A stretch of 54,169 nucleotides of DNA from Balneolaceae bacterium (GTDB lineage: Bacteria; Bacteroidota; Rhodothermia; Balneolales; Balneolaceae): positions 1-54,169 of the forward strand of contig VEMX01000029.1 of NCBI GenBank assembly GCA_009711805.1, written 5' to 3'. The position numbers and the translations under genes were made by a program. Position 1 is the stretch's first letter. Each line of letters begins with the position of its first letter. Below are positions 35,373-46,063 of this stretch, in pieces. A model generated the notes under the pieces. That model was given only the letters and a program-made list of their open reading frames with translations. It did not search any database and was not told where the DNA came from.

Positions 35373-36191
35373 CTATAATGGGTTTCCTTCATATTTCAGG
35401 GGATCCGGGTGCATAAATGAAAATCCCTCTTGCTTTATTTTTTCGGATTTTATGAGTTTGCTATCATTGCCTCCCGGCTTAAAGGTTGGTTTTTGCAGGC
35501 CTAACTGCTCAGCTATGCGGGCATAGATATGTTGTTTCTGTGGATGACAGTCTCCACACACGTTAAATATTTCATCCCGGATATTCCTTTCTATCAGCAA
35601 CTGAGTTGCTCTCACTACATCTGTACTGTGCACCAAATTTACCGGTGCTTCCCCATCAGAGACGTCCGATCTGCCGGCTAAATACTTCACCGGATGCCGG
35701 TCTTTCCCATACAAACCACAGAGCCTCATAATTACTGAATCTTTGCAATGTTCCCTCAGAGCCCCTTCTGCAGCCAGTAATACATTCTCACTCTCCCTGT
35801 TTGGGGTAGCATCCTCTTCCCTTACAACTTTTTTTAGATTTTTATATGCAGATGTGGAACTATACATAATCACCTGACCGTTTGTCTTTGACAGAAACTG
35901 TGCAAGGCGGCTCATAATCTGCGGATAATATTGACGATCATCTCCGCGACCGGGTGAAAGTGATATCACTACCGAATCGGCTAAGGGTAATTCGGTAAGA
36001 ATTTCATTTTGTTTTTTTGTGAGCTTGAGTTGTATGGGATGAATACCGTATTTTCTAATTTCTGAAAAATTTTCAGTTGACCGGCTAGTGCCATATACTT
36101 GGTATCCTGTTTCAGCGAGGGATTTTCCCAGTTTTTTACCCAACCATCCGCAACCAACAATCAGTACAGTTTCTTTATTTTTCGAATTCAT
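35373..36191 (-). CDS. SDR-family NAD(P)-binding protein (YeeZ-like)
   Basis: 272 residues, cytoplasmic. The N-terminus has a Rossmann motif LIVGCGWLGKKLGKSL (GxGxxG, about 11-26) followed by TSRS, which suits NADP. SSTSAYKN resembles the SDR active-site segment (Tyr near 112) but lacks the usual YxxxK spacing, as in YeeZ/atypical SDRs that are epimerase-like. The segment FNVCGDCHPQKQHIY is conserved in this subgroup. The substrate is unknown. It is divergent from hemH across 66 bases, so its promoter shares that spacer. Confidence 0.8.
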   Translation of the reverse strand: MNSKNKETVLIVGCGWLGKKLGKSLAETGYQVYGTSRSTENFSEIRKYGIHPIQLKLTKKQNEILTELPLADSVVISLSPGRGDDRQYYPQIMSRLAQFLSKTNGQVIMYSSTSAYKNLKKVVREEDATPNRESENVLLAAEGALREHCKDSVIMRLCGLYGKDRHPVKYLAGRSDVSDGEAPVNLVHSTDVVRATQLLIERNIRDEIFNVCGDCHPQKQHIYARIAEQLGLQKPTFKPGGNDSKLIKSEKIKQEGFSFMHPDPLKYEGNPL

Positions 36192-36257
36192 AAACTATTC
36201 ATATCAAAGTCGTTTTTTATCAGGCTGTGAATGAACAAATTAGATCAAATTTGAGGT

Positions 36258-37310
36258 ATGGCAAAATCTAATACAGGTATTTTTTTAGTAAACCTTGGTT
36301 CTCCCGATTCCTTTGAGCCTAAAGATGTTAAAGTATACTTAGAAGAATTTTTGATGGACAAGAGAGTCATTGACATCCCCCGTCCATTGCGCGCAGCAAT
36401 TGTAAAAGGAATTATCCTGAATACACGCCCAAAAGAATCGGCAGAGGCTTATGAACTTATCTGGTGGGATGAAGGGTCTCCCTTAATTGTGATTAGCGAA
36501 AGTGTAGTTGAGAAGCTCCAGAACCGGTTGGGAGACAATATCCCCATAGGCCTGGGGATGCGCTATGGAAACCCTTCAATAGAGGCCGGCATACAAAGCA
36601 TGCTGGATCAAAACCCCGATTTGGATGAAATTTTTCTTATACCGCTTTACCCTCAGTATGCAATGGCTACTTCGGAGACGGTAATCGAAAAAACAAAAGA
36701 GGTTGTGCTCGATAAATATCCTCACCTCAACATGATTATCAAGGATCCTTTTTATGACGACCCTCTGTATACCAAAGCCTTGAGTGAGGGTATGAAACCT
36801 TATATCACAGACGATATTGATCACGTCCTGTTTTCATATCACGGAGTTCCCGAACGCCACATCAAGAAAAGAGATATTACCGGCGACCATTGCCTGAAAT
36901 GTGAAAATTGCTGTGAAGTAACTTCCCCCGCCCACAACTATTGCTATCGCCACCAGGATATAGTAACCACCAAAAAAGCTGTAGAGTATTTGGGACTCGA
37001 AGAAGATCGCTACAGTATAGCCTTTCAATCCAAACTGGGGATTGATCCCTGGCTTACCCCTGCCACCGACAATGAACTGGTTCGCCTGGCTAAAGAAGGC
37101 AAAAAGAAAATAGCGGTTGTATGTCCGGCCTTTATCTCCGATTGTATAGAAACTCTGGAAGAAATAGGGATTCGTGGCAAAGAAGATTTTATTGAAGCCG
37201 GCGGCGAGGAACTTGTGCTTATACCCTGCGTTAATGATAGTGACTTGTGGATAGATACGCTTGAAAAATGGAGCAAGGACATCTCCACAATAAATGAAGC
37301 TATAGTTTAA
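36258..37310 (+). CDS. hemH: Ferrochelatase
   Basis: 350 residues. FLVNLGSPDSFEP at the start, SYHG (His195, metal or porphyrin binding) and the Glu-rich CIETLEEI (about 296-303) are the family's active-site features. It inserts Fe2+ into protoporphyrin IX as the last step of heme formation. A cysteine cluster (C212, C215, C218, C219, C229, in the HCLKCENCCE and NYCYRHQ region) sits after the SYHG segment. It is first in the nine-gene heme cluster; the spacer to the divergent SDR gene holds the likely cluster promoter. hemG follows after 12 bases. Confidence 0.95.
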   Translation: MAKSNTGIFLVNLGSPDSFEPKDVKVYLEEFLMDKRVIDIPRPLRAAIVKGIILNTRPKESAEAYELIWWDEGSPLIVISESVVEKLQNRLGDNIPIGLGMRYGNPSIEAGIQSMLDQNPDLDEIFLIPLYPQYAMATSETVIEKTKEVVLDKYPHLNMIIKDPFYDDPLYTKALSEGMKPYITDDIDHVLFSYHGVPERHIKKRDITGDHCLKCENCCEVTSPAHNYCYRHQDIVTTKKAVEYLGLEEDRYSIAFQSKLGIDPWLTPATDNELVRLAKEGKKKIAVVCPAFISDCIETLEEIGIRGKEDFIEAGGEELVLIPCVNDSDLWIDTLEKWSKDISTINEAIV

Positions 37311-37322
37311 GATCTCATATCA

Positions 37323-38666
37323 TTGAATAAGGAAGCACAAAAACCGGTTATTATTCTTGGAGGCGGGATATCCGGCCTTAGTGCGGCCTGGTATCTCCAG
37401 CAAGCCGGTGTTCCCTTCACCCTCTTCGAAAAAGAAACAGAACCCGGCGGGGTCATTCGCTCAGAGGTCCACCGGGGTACTACCCTCGATTTTGGTCCCA
37501 ACACTATCCGTGATCGCGATGGCAACATCCGCGATATGATTAAAAACCTTCAGTTAACAGATGAACTGATAACAGCTTCGCACGCCTTTAAAACCCGCTA
37601 CATTGTCCGTAACGGGAAAGCTGAGGGTATTTCCTCTAACCCACTGTCCTTTATCAAAAGCAATATTATCAGCGGCAAAGCAAAACTGCGTATGCTTGCT
37701 GAAGTGTTTGTTTCTTCTGGACAGGATAGAGATGAAAGCATCGGGCATTTTTTTGAACGCCGGCTGGGCAAAGAAATCGTTGACTATGTAATAGATCCCG
37801 TTTTTTCTGGTATTTATGCCGGCAATATATATGAACTCAGCAAACGTACCCTTCTGCCCAAGCTTGCTGAGTATGAACAAAACAAAGGATCTATCACCTG
37901 GGGAGCTCTCCGATCAGCCAAAGAAAAAAAACAGCTTAAACCCCTGGTCTTATCTTTTAAAGAAGGAATTCAACAACTTGCTTATGCAATTCAGCATAGA
38001 ATATCAGAGCATATCATCCACAAAGAAATCACTTCGGTGAACTATATGGATGGCCAATTTGTAGTAAGCAGCCGGGACGACTCCCACATCTCCGACCAGC
38101 TTATCTCAACTATACCGGCTCACCAATTGTGCGGTATACTCTCTGGCTTCGATTCCACGCTCACGCAGACCCTGGAAGAAGTTGATTATGCCCCTGTATT
38201 ATCCACCCAAATCACCTTTAATGCCGATCAGCTCCAAAATATTCCTGAAGGATTTGGCTTTTTAGTTCCCCGACAAGAACAAATCCGGCTGCTGGGTGCC
38301 ATCTGGAAAACAAAAATATTTCCAGAACAAAGCAGGGATGGGAACATGCATTTCACCCTTCTTACCGGAGGAGAGCACGATCATGCTGTTACTTCTGATC
38401 CCATTAACCAAATAGAAGCTGAAGTCATCGACGAATTCTCCTCAATCATGAATATAAGTGTTTCCCCTATCTTCACTAAATCCAAACTTTGGGAACACGC
38501 CATACCACAATTCAAAGTGGGATATCAAACCAAGAAAAAAGTTTTCAGTATCGCTGAAGAAAAGTATAAAGGTCTTTATATTGGTGGGAATTATAACTGG
38601 GGGGCGTCGGTCCCAGACTGTATTAAGGGTGCAAAAGAGTGCTCTGAGCGGCTTCTCCTAAGTTAA
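37323..38666 (+). CDS. hemG: Protoporphyrinogen oxidase (HemY-type, FAD)
   Basis: 447 residues. The start is a TTG at 37323; no in-frame ATG lies upstream near it. An FAD-binding Rossmann fold opens the protein (VIILGGGISGLSAAWYL, then LFEKETEPGGVIRS and LDFGPNTI). The C-terminal FAD contact is GLYIGGNYNWGASVPDCIKGA. It oxidises protoporphyrinogen IX to protoporphyrin IX using oxygen; related enzymes of the coproporphyrin pathway act on coproporphyrinogen instead, but the presence of hemF and a typical hemH favours the protoporphyrin route. A hairpin-like GAAGA gcg TCTTC lies just past the stop. Confidence 0.92.
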   Translation: MNKEAQKPVIILGGGISGLSAAWYLQQAGVPFTLFEKETEPGGVIRSEVHRGTTLDFGPNTIRDRDGNIRDMIKNLQLTDELITASHAFKTRYIVRNGKAEGISSNPLSFIKSNIISGKAKLRMLAEVFVSSGQDRDESIGHFFERRLGKEIVDYVIDPVFSGIYAGNIYELSKRTLLPKLAEYEQNKGSITWGALRSAKEKKQLKPLVLSFKEGIQQLAYAIQHRISEHIIHKEITSVNYMDGQFVVSSRDDSHISDQLISTIPAHQLCGILSGFDSTLTQTLEEVDYAPVLSTQITFNADQLQNIPEGFGFLVPRQEQIRLLGAIWKTKIFPEQSRDGNMHFTLLTGGEHDHAVTSDPINQIEAEVIDEFSSIMNISVSPIFTKSKLWEHAIPQFKVGYQTKKKVFSIAEEKYKGLYIGGNYNWGASVPDCIKGAKECSERLLLS

Positions 38667-38746
38667 TGAAGAGCGTCTTCACATTATCTTCATATTCAAA
38701 AATTATTTTCGGTTGAACTGTGCCTAAATTTTTTTAATAAAGTTTC

Positions 38747-39934
38747 ATGAGGTTTAGCATTGTAGGTATTTCTCACTGGAAGAGTGAGGTTTCTATAAGG
38801 GAACAATTTTATTTAGACGGCAAGCGAAAGAGATCTTTGAGCGAACACCTGGAAAACATAGCCGGTGGTGCTTTGGTTCTGGATACTTGCAACAGGACAG
38901 AACTATATGGTTTTTGTGATCCGGAGCAATTAATCCATGCTTTATGTCGGTCGACCCAAACAGACCACGATTACTTTAAAGAGCATGGCTATATAAAAAC
39001 CGGAGACGCAGCCCTTAATCACCTGTACCGTGTAGCTGTAGGATTGGATTCCCAGGTTTTGGGTGATGTACAAATCATTCAGCAAGTTAAAATAGCTTAC
39101 AAAGCAGCTAAAAAACGAGGGCTTAATGGAGATTTCCATCAGCTTGTTCAGTCGGTATTCAGAACCCATAAAAGGAGCCGTTCCGAAACTGATTTTGCCC
39201 GGGGATCTGCCTCGGTAGGTTTTGCTGCCACCCAGCGGGCCCTGGAGCATTTCTCCACTTTAAAGAACATCCATATTTTATTGGTGGGAGCTGGTAAAAT
39301 GGGCAAGGTGTCCTGTAAAAACCTTATCTCGAATGGAGCCCAGCATATTTCGGTAGTTAACCGCAGTATCAACAAAGCCAAAGAACTGGCCAACTCTTTT
39401 GATATTAAGGCTCACGCTCTCTCCGAGCTGGATGAGGAAATACATCAGGCCGATCTTATTATTACAGCTACAGGAGCGGTAAAACCTCTTATACGCCCCG
39501 AACATTTTGAAAACACCGATTCCCCGAACAACAAGCTCATCATCGATCTTTCTGTACCCAGGAATGTGGATGAAGAGGTTGGAAGTATTAAGGGAATCAC
39601 TCTGATCGACATGGATTCTATTATTCAGGAAACAGAAGAAGCATTAAAAAAACGAAAAGCGGTAATTCCTGAAATTGAACAGATTATAGCAGAAGAAAAA
39701 GGAGAATTCCTGCATAACAAAGAGCGTACAGAGTTTATGCTGCCGCAGATTGAACACATAACTTCCCGGCTCGATAACATCACCAATGATGAACTTGACC
39801 GGGTTCGATATACTGTTGATGAACAAGCTTTTTCTACCCTGGAAGAAGTGACCGACCGTATTAAAAAGAAAGTACTGGCGGCTCATATTATCCGAATGGA
39901 AAAAGAATTCGAAAAAACACATCATGACGCTTAA
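38747..39934 (+). CDS. hemA: Glutamyl-tRNA reductase
   Basis: 395 residues. The active-site motif LDTCNRTELYG holds Cys48. The quinate/shikimate-type NADPH domain (LLVGAGKMGK, about 182-191) and C-terminal helical dimerisation region are in place. It reduces glutamyl-tRNA to glutamate-1-semialdehyde, the first and usually controlled step of the C5 route. The 80-base gap from hemG is the widest in the front half of the cluster and is AT-rich, so an internal promoter here is possible. The stop overlaps the hemC start by 11 bases. Confidence 0.95.
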   Translation: MRFSIVGISHWKSEVSIREQFYLDGKRKRSLSEHLENIAGGALVLDTCNRTELYGFCDPEQLIHALCRSTQTDHDYFKEHGYIKTGDAALNHLYRVAVGLDSQVLGDVQIIQQVKIAYKAAKKRGLNGDFHQLVQSVFRTHKRSRSETDFARGSASVGFAATQRALEHFSTLKNIHILLVGAGKMGKVSCKNLISNGAQHISVVNRSINKAKELANSFDIKAHALSELDEEIHQADLIITATGAVKPLIRPEHFENTDSPNNKLIIDLSVPRNVDEEVGSIKGITLIDMDSIIQETEEALKKRKAVIPEIEQIIAEEKGEFLHNKERTEFMLPQIEHITSRLDNITNDELDRVRYTVDEQAFSTLEEVTDRIKKKVLAAHIIRMEKEFEKTHHDA

Positions 39935-40823
39935 AATTGGCACCCGAAAGAGCAAGCTTGCTTTATGGCAGGCTAACTATATAGCCAATGAGCTAAATAC
40001 ACTGGGGGTGCAAACAGCTCTAATTAAGATTGAATCTTTTGGTGATAAAGAGCAGGATTTACCCCTTCACAAACTCGGCGATAAAGGCGTATTTACCAAA
40101 GCACTTGATGAAGCCTTGCTGCTGGGTAAAATTGATATAGCCGTTCATTCACTCAAAGATGTACCCACGGATCTGCACCCCGACTTAAAGCTTGCATCCG
40201 TACCCCGCCGGGCCAACCCCATGGATACCCTTGTGAAACCCTCTTCCCCCCATAACAATTTCGATCGCATTATAGCTACCGGAAGTATCCGCCGGAGAGC
40301 TTTCTGGAAAAACCGCTTTCCCACCGATGAAGTAGTAGATCTGAGAGGCAATGTCCCCACCCGCCTCCGAAAAGTTGATTCTAATGAGTGGTATGGGGCT
40401 ATTTTTGCCTATGCCGGACTGGAACGCCTGGGACTACAGGATCGCATTTCAGAAGTACTTAACTGGATTATACCTGCCCCCTCACAAGGAGCAATGGGTA
40501 TACTCAGCCACAAAAACACTCGTCACCAGGAAGTACTCTCCAAACTTGAAGACGCAGACAGCCGAATATGCGTAGACATCGAGCGATCTTTCATGAATGA
40601 ATTGGAAGCTGGATGTTCATCACCGGTTGGCGGCTTTGCAAAAATCCTGAACCATAAATTACAATTTAAAGGGGCTGTACTCACCATAGATGGAAGCCAG
40701 CGCATGGATACAGTGGAGGTAGTTGATATTGAAAAAGCCGCTCCTGTGTTGGGTATTCAATGGGCTCGGGAACTTAAAGATAAGGGTGCCATGGATTTCC
40801 TAAATACCCGTGGTGATGAGTAA
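39924..40823 (+). CDS. hemC: Porphobilinogen deaminase (hydroxymethylbilane synthase)
   Basis: 299 residues, the family's normal length. KIGTRKSKLALWQA at the start, AVHSLKDVPT for the substrate site, GSIRRRAFW, and ELEAGCSSPVGG with Cys231 that carries the dipyrromethane cofactor. It joins four porphobilinogen molecules to hydroxymethylbilane. Overlaps hemA and hemD at its two ends, which implies coupled translation. Confidence 0.96.
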   Translation: MTLKIGTRKSKLALWQANYIANELNTLGVQTALIKIESFGDKEQDLPLHKLGDKGVFTKALDEALLLGKIDIAVHSLKDVPTDLHPDLKLASVPRRANPMDTLVKPSSPHNNFDRIIATGSIRRRAFWKNRFPTDEVVDLRGNVPTRLRKVDSNEWYGAIFAYAGLERLGLQDRISEVLNWIIPAPSQGAMGILSHKNTRHQEVLSKLEDADSRICVDIERSFMNELEAGCSSPVGGFAKILNHKLQFKGAVLTIDGSQRMDTVEVVDIEKAAPVLGIQWARELKDKGAMDFLNTRGDE

Positions 40824-41508
40824 GCTATCGGATCCACAGCTTTTTTTTACTACCGCTTTATCTGCCGGCCACACGGAGGCTCTGAAGGCTGCAAACATTG
40901 GTTTTCACTTTACACCATTCATCTCTTTCGATTTTGTTGATGCTGCAGAATGGGAACCTCTCCTCAATAACTCTACCGATGCCTGGGTTTTTACGAGTAA
41001 ACGAGCAATAAAAGCCACACAAAGTGTCATCAATCAGCTTGAAAAACCGGCACATGTATTTGCCGTAGGCCCAAAGACCGCCCAAAAACTTCATAAACTT
41101 GGTCTTTCAGCTACTGTTCCCCACACCTATAATATTGCTGCATTAAGTGATTTCATCTCAACATGCAATATCGGGCATGTAACCCACTTCTGTGGAAACT
41201 TAAGGTCTGATGTATTGAAGAAAAACCTCACTGAAAACAATATAGAAGTACAGGATGTTGAAGTGTATCGTACGTTTCATTCCCCGCAACAGATAAAACT
41301 GAATGATTTTGACGGATTCGTTTTTATGAGTCCAAGCGCAGTAGAGTCTTTTTTTAAAAAAAATACCCTTACCAACGAGCATACCATATTTTGCATAGGT
41401 CCTTCCACTGGAAAAGCAATGGAGAACTTTCATATTCATCACTACCAACAGCCGGAAGAATCTACCTTTGACTCATTGGTTCAAACCATACATAATTATT
41501 ATTCCTGA
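40816..41508 (+). CDS. hemD: Uroporphyrinogen-III synthase
   Basis: 230 residues from the ATG at 40816; two GTG codons directly before it (40810, 40813) are also possible starts. Sequence is poorly conserved, as is usual for HemD: TSKRAIKATQSVI, VFAVGPKTAQKL, VYRTFHS and FMSPSAVESFF with FCIGPSTGKAM are the recognisable segments. It inverts ring D and closes hydroxymethylbilane to uroporphyrinogen III. The position between hemC and hemE supports the call. Overlaps hemC by eight bases, and its TGA shares one base with the hemE ATG. Confidence 0.88.
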   Translation: MSKLSDPQLFFTTALSAGHTEALKAANIGFHFTPFISFDFVDAAEWEPLLNNSTDAWVFTSKRAIKATQSVINQLEKPAHVFAVGPKTAQKLHKLGLSATVPHTYNIAALSDFISTCNIGHVTHFCGNLRSDVLKKNLTENNIEVQDVEVYRTFHSPQQIKLNDFDGFVFMSPSAVESFFKKNTLTNEHTIFCIGPSTGKAMENFHIHHYQQPEESTFDSLVQTIHNYYS

Positions 41509-42539
41509 TGTCATTTCCCCCACTTCAAAATACCCTTTTGCTTGACGTTCTGAATGGAAAAGAAACAGAACGCCCTCCCGTGTGGATGATGAGGCAAGCC
41601 GGGCGTTACCTGCCCGAATACATGGAGATCAAACGAAAGTATTCTTTCTTTGAGCGCGTAAAAACCCCGGAACTCGCTTGTGAAATCACCATTCAACCTA
41701 TAGATATTGTTGGAACAGACGCTGCCATATTATTTTCTGACATCCTCGTATTAATAGAATGTCTGGATGTTGAAGTACAGCTAAAACCAGGTTTTGGCCC
41801 ATACTTGCCCGATCCCATTCGTTCTGCAGAGCAAGTAAACAAGCTGAATATAAAACCAGCAGAGGAACAACTTTCGTATGTATATGACGCCCTCACACTC
41901 ACCCGGAAAACCCTGGGGGGACGCGTACCTTTAATTGGCTTTGCAGGTGCCCCATGGACGTTATTTTGCTACCTGGTAGAAGGGCAAGGATCTAAAACCT
42001 TTTCTACTGCCAAGTCTTTTTTGTTTTCTGAACCAGAAGCAGCTCACAAATTACTGCAGGTTATGACGGAGCAGACTATTCGCTATTTTCATAGCCAGGT
42101 AAAAGCCGGGGCCCAGGTTTTGCAATTGTTTGAATCCTGGGCGGCAGCTTTGGGACCTGATGACTTTAAGCAACATGCTCTGCCCTATTTACAACAGATA
42201 GCCGCAGAGGATTATGGCGTCCCTTTAATTATTTTTTGCAAAGATGCCGAGTGGAGCTACCCGCTCTTTGCCGATACCAATGTTTCAGGCTTTGGAATCA
42301 GTTGGGGATGCACACCCGAAGACGCCCGAAACTTTGCCGGAGGTAAAACCGTGCAGGGGAATTATGATCCCTCTAAACTGCTGTCTACACCTGAGCGCAT
42401 CCGGGAAGAAACAAAAGCCATGATCCGCCGCTTTGGCCATTCCAACTATATTGCCAATCTTGGACATGGCATACTCCCAAATGTACCAGTTGAAAATGCC
42501 AAGGCATTTGTAGATACCATTAAAAATTTCACCCCATAA
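41508..42539 (+). CDS. hemE: Uroporphyrinogen decarboxylase
   Basis: 343 residues. PPVWMMRQAGRYLPEY at the N-terminus is the HemE signature, and the second signature GFAGAPWTLFCYLVEG is intact. LFESWAAALGP and NLGHGILPNVPVENA complete the family pattern. It removes the four acetate carboxyls from uroporphyrinogen III to give coproporphyrinogen III. Starts in a TGATG overlap with hemD. Confidence 0.96.
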   Translation: MSFPPLQNTLLLDVLNGKETERPPVWMMRQAGRYLPEYMEIKRKYSFFERVKTPELACEITIQPIDIVGTDAAILFSDILVLIECLDVEVQLKPGFGPYLPDPIRSAEQVNKLNIKPAEEQLSYVYDALTLTRKTLGGRVPLIGFAGAPWTLFCYLVEGQGSKTFSTAKSFLFSEPEAAHKLLQVMTEQTIRYFHSQVKAGAQVLQLFESWAAALGPDDFKQHALPYLQQIAAEDYGVPLIIFCKDAEWSYPLFADTNVSGFGISWGCTPEDARNFAGGKTVQGNYDPSKLLSTPERIREETKAMIRRFGHSNYIANLGHGILPNVPVENAKAFVDTIKNFTP

Positions 42540-42572
42540 ATAAGAATAGCTTTCTTTAACAGCTGAAGGATT

Positions 42573-43502
42573 ATGCAGCAATATCTTGACTCTAAGAAAG
42601 AAGATTTCTCAGCCTTTGTATCAAACGTTCAACAGCATATCTGTAATTCGCTGGAAGCCGTAGATGGGGCTCATAATTTTCGTATTGAAGACTGGGAACG
42701 AGAAGGATTTGGGCATGGCAGTACCCGCATCATTTCGGAAGGTAATGTTATTGAAAAAGGGGGAGTAAATGTTTCTGTGGTGAAAAGTACCCTTCCTGAA
42801 GTTCTCCAGAAAAAACTGAACGTTGAAGAATCCAAATTCTTTGTAACCGGGGTATCTCTGGTTATCCATCCCAAAAACCCCTTTGTACCTACTGTACATG
42901 CCAATTACCGGTATTTTGAATTGTATGATCATCAAACCGGAGAACTAAAAGACCAATGGTTTGGCGGAGGTGCGGATTTAACCCCCTATTATCTTTTCAC
43001 TGAAGATGCCCGGCATTTTCATCAGACTCACAAAGATGTATGCGATCAATTTGATCCCGGTTTCTATCCTCAATTCAAAAAAGAATGTGATGAATATTTC
43101 TACAATCATCACCGCAATGAAAGCCGGGGTATTGGCGGACTCTTTTTTGATTATATGCGGCCAAATGAACAGCATTCTGCCCACCAACTATTTCAGTTTG
43201 CGGAGAAGGCCGGCTATGCTTTTACCGATGCCTACCTGCCCATTCTGACCAAGAGAAAAGATCACGAATGGAATGAAGAACACCGCTTTTGGCAGGAAGT
43301 ACGACGCGGCCGATACGTAGAGTTTAATCTCATTCATGACCGCGGAACACTCTTTGGGTTAAAGACCAAAGGTCGTATTGAATCTATCCTGATGAGTCTT
43401 CCCCCCAAAGTACGCTGGGTGTACAACCATCAACCCGAAACCGGTTCGCCCGAAGCAAAACTGGTGGAACATCTTAAACCCATCGACTGGATAAATTATT
43501 AA
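42573..43502 (+). CDS. hemF: Oxygen-dependent coproporphyrinogen-III oxidase
   Basis: 309 residues. Family features include VHANYRYFEL, WFGGGADLTPYYLF, RGIGGLFFDY and YVEFNLIHDRGTLFGLKT. It converts coproporphyrinogen III to protoporphyrinogen IX with O2, so the cluster is built for aerobic heme synthesis. No oxygen-independent HemN lies nearby. The 33-base gap from hemE and the 104-base gap to hemB suggest it is still in the same run of genes. A small palindrome TGATATC tt GATATCA (43536-43551) lies after it. Confidence 0.96.
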   Translation: MQQYLDSKKEDFSAFVSNVQQHICNSLEAVDGAHNFRIEDWEREGFGHGSTRIISEGNVIEKGGVNVSVVKSTLPEVLQKKLNVEESKFFVTGVSLVIHPKNPFVPTVHANYRYFELYDHQTGELKDQWFGGGADLTPYYLFTEDARHFHQTHKDVCDQFDPGFYPQFKKECDEYFYNHHRNESRGIGGLFFDYMRPNEQHSAHQLFQFAEKAGYAFTDAYLPILTKRKDHEWNEEHRFWQEVRRGRYVEFNLIHDRGTLFGLKTKGRIESILMSLPPKVRWVYNHQPETGSPEAKLVEHLKPIDWINY

Positions 43503-43594
43503 TATTCCAGATTGAATATGCTTACTTTCTCTCCCTGATATCTTGATATCAAAATGAATAAAAGAGCTCATTTTAATTGAAGACATTTTAATAA

Positions 43595-44593
<999 letters not shown>

Positions 44594-44665
44594 TTTTCAT
44601 CAAAACAGACAGTTTGTCCGGGCTCATGCGGCCTGCAAACTCCTGCCGTAAAGATATTTTCGATT

Positions 44666-45970
44666 ATGGAATACCCCAACAGTACCAATCTATTTGAACG
44701 AGCTCAAAAAGTAATTCCCGGAGGAGTGAACTCCCCTGTTCGCGCTTTTAACAGTGTAGGCGGATCTCCTCTTTTTATCACAAAAGCGAAGGGATGTCAC
44801 CTTTGGGATGAAGACGGAAATAAATACATCGATTATATTGGCTCCTGGGGCCCCATGCTTCTTGGCCATGCCCAGCCGGATGTAGTGAAAGCTGTTCAGG
44901 AAACAGCAGCAAACTCCACCTCCTTTGGCGCACCAACCCGGATTGAAGTAGAAATGGCTGAACTTATTACCTCTTCTGTTCCGGGGGTAGATAAAATTCG
45001 AATGGTGAACTCAGGAACGGAAGCAACCATGAGTGCCATCCGTGTAGCGAGAGGATATACAGGTAAAGAAAAAATCATAAAGTTTAAAGGCAACTACCAC
45101 GGTCATGGCGACTCCTTCCTTATTGAAGCCGGAAGCGGGGCTTTAACCATGGGCCAACCCAGCAGCCCCGGGGTAACCGAAGGCACAGCAAAGGACACCC
45201 TGAACGCCGCATACAACAAACTGGATTCTGTAGAAAAGCTCGTAGAAGCCAATAAAGGAAATATAGCTGCCATCATTCTGGAACCGGTAGCTGGAAATAT
45301 GGGATGTATTCCCCCGGTAGAGGGCTTTTTAACCGGCCTGCGGGAATTATGTGATGAGCATGATATTGTGCTCATTTTTGATGAAGTGATGACGGGCTTC
45401 CGGGTTGATTTTAAAGGCGCTCAGAAGATCTATGATGTAACAGCCGACCTGGTTACCTATGGAAAAATAATTGGAGCCGGGCTTCCGGTAGGGGCTTACG
45501 GCGGTAAAAAAGAAATTATGGATTATGTAGCTCCAACCGGTCCCGTGTACCAGGCAGGCACCTTATCCGGGAATCCCCTGGCCATGGCTGCAGGTTATAC
45601 CATGCTGAAAAAGCTCAAAGAAAATCCTGAAATTTATGGGGAACTGGAGAAAAAAGCTTCTGTGTTGGCCAATGGCATTGCCAAAACCCTGGAAAGCCAC
45701 AACATCCCCCATACGGTGAACCGGGTGGGCTCTATGGTTGGTGTGTTCTATTGTGAAGGCCCGGTGGAAACATTTGATGATGCCAACAAAACAGACAAAG
45801 AACTTTTTGGGAAAATTTTCCATGGCATGCTGAATCGGGGAATCCACCTCCCTCCTTCCCCTTTTGAGGCTTTCTTCCTCTCCAATGCCCTGAGTATAGA
45901 AGATATCACTTTTACCCTCACGGCTTTTCAAGAGGCTATAGCAGAAATTGTAAGCAATGAGGAAGGTTGA
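44666..45970 (+). CDS. hemL: Glutamate-1-semialdehyde 2,1-aminomutase
   Basis: 434 residues. Fold-type I PLP enzyme: the cofactor lysine is Lys267 ([17 protein letters not shown]), with [21 protein letters not shown] and [11 protein letters not shown] upstream. [11 protein letters not shown] at the start is the specific GSAM hallmark. It moves the amino group to form 5-aminolevulinate, the second C5-route step. It closes the heme cluster; a hairpin with convergent polarity follows. Confidence 0.96.
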   Translation: MEYPNSTNLFERAQKVIPGGVNSPVRAFNSVGGSPLFITKAKGCHLWDEDGNKYIDYIGSWGPMLLGHAQPDVVKAVQETAANSTSFGAPTRIEVEMAELITSSVPGVDKIRMVNSGTEATMSAIRVARGYTGKEKIIKFKGNYHGHGDSFLIEAGSGALTMGQPSSPGVTEGTAKDTLNAAYNKLDSVEKLVEANKGNIAAIILEPVAGNMGCIPPVEGFLTGLRELCDEHDIVLIFDEVMTGFRVDFKGAQKIYDVTADLVTYGKIIGAGLPVGAYGGKKEIMDYVAPTGPVYQAGTLSGNPLAMAAGYTMLKKLKENPEIYGELEKKASVLANGIAKTLESHNIPHTVNRVGSMVGVFYCEGPVETFDDANKTDKELFGKIFHGMLNRGIHLPPSPFEAFFLSNALSIEDITFTLTAFQEAIAEIVSNEEG

Positions 45971-46035
45971 TTGATATACAAACAGTGGGATAAGAGAAGA
46001 GTAAACGACACCACTTCTGGTCGAAAGTAGTGCAA

Positions 46036-46062
46036 AGCCCACTCAAAAAGTTTTGAGGGGCT
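46036..46062. terminator. Bidirectional terminator between hemL and the DUF3307 gene
   Basis: AGCCC-A-CTCAAAA pairs with TTTTGAGGGGCT: 12 base pairs with one bulged A and a two-base loop. The A and T runs inside the stem can serve either strand. It sits between the converging stops at 45970 and 46064. Confidence 0.75.
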
Positions 46063-46063
46063 C

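Noticed and set aside
45563-46042. 159-codon open frame on the minus strand over the end of hemL
   Set aside because: Antisense to a strongly conserved enzyme gene; its translation has no domain character.
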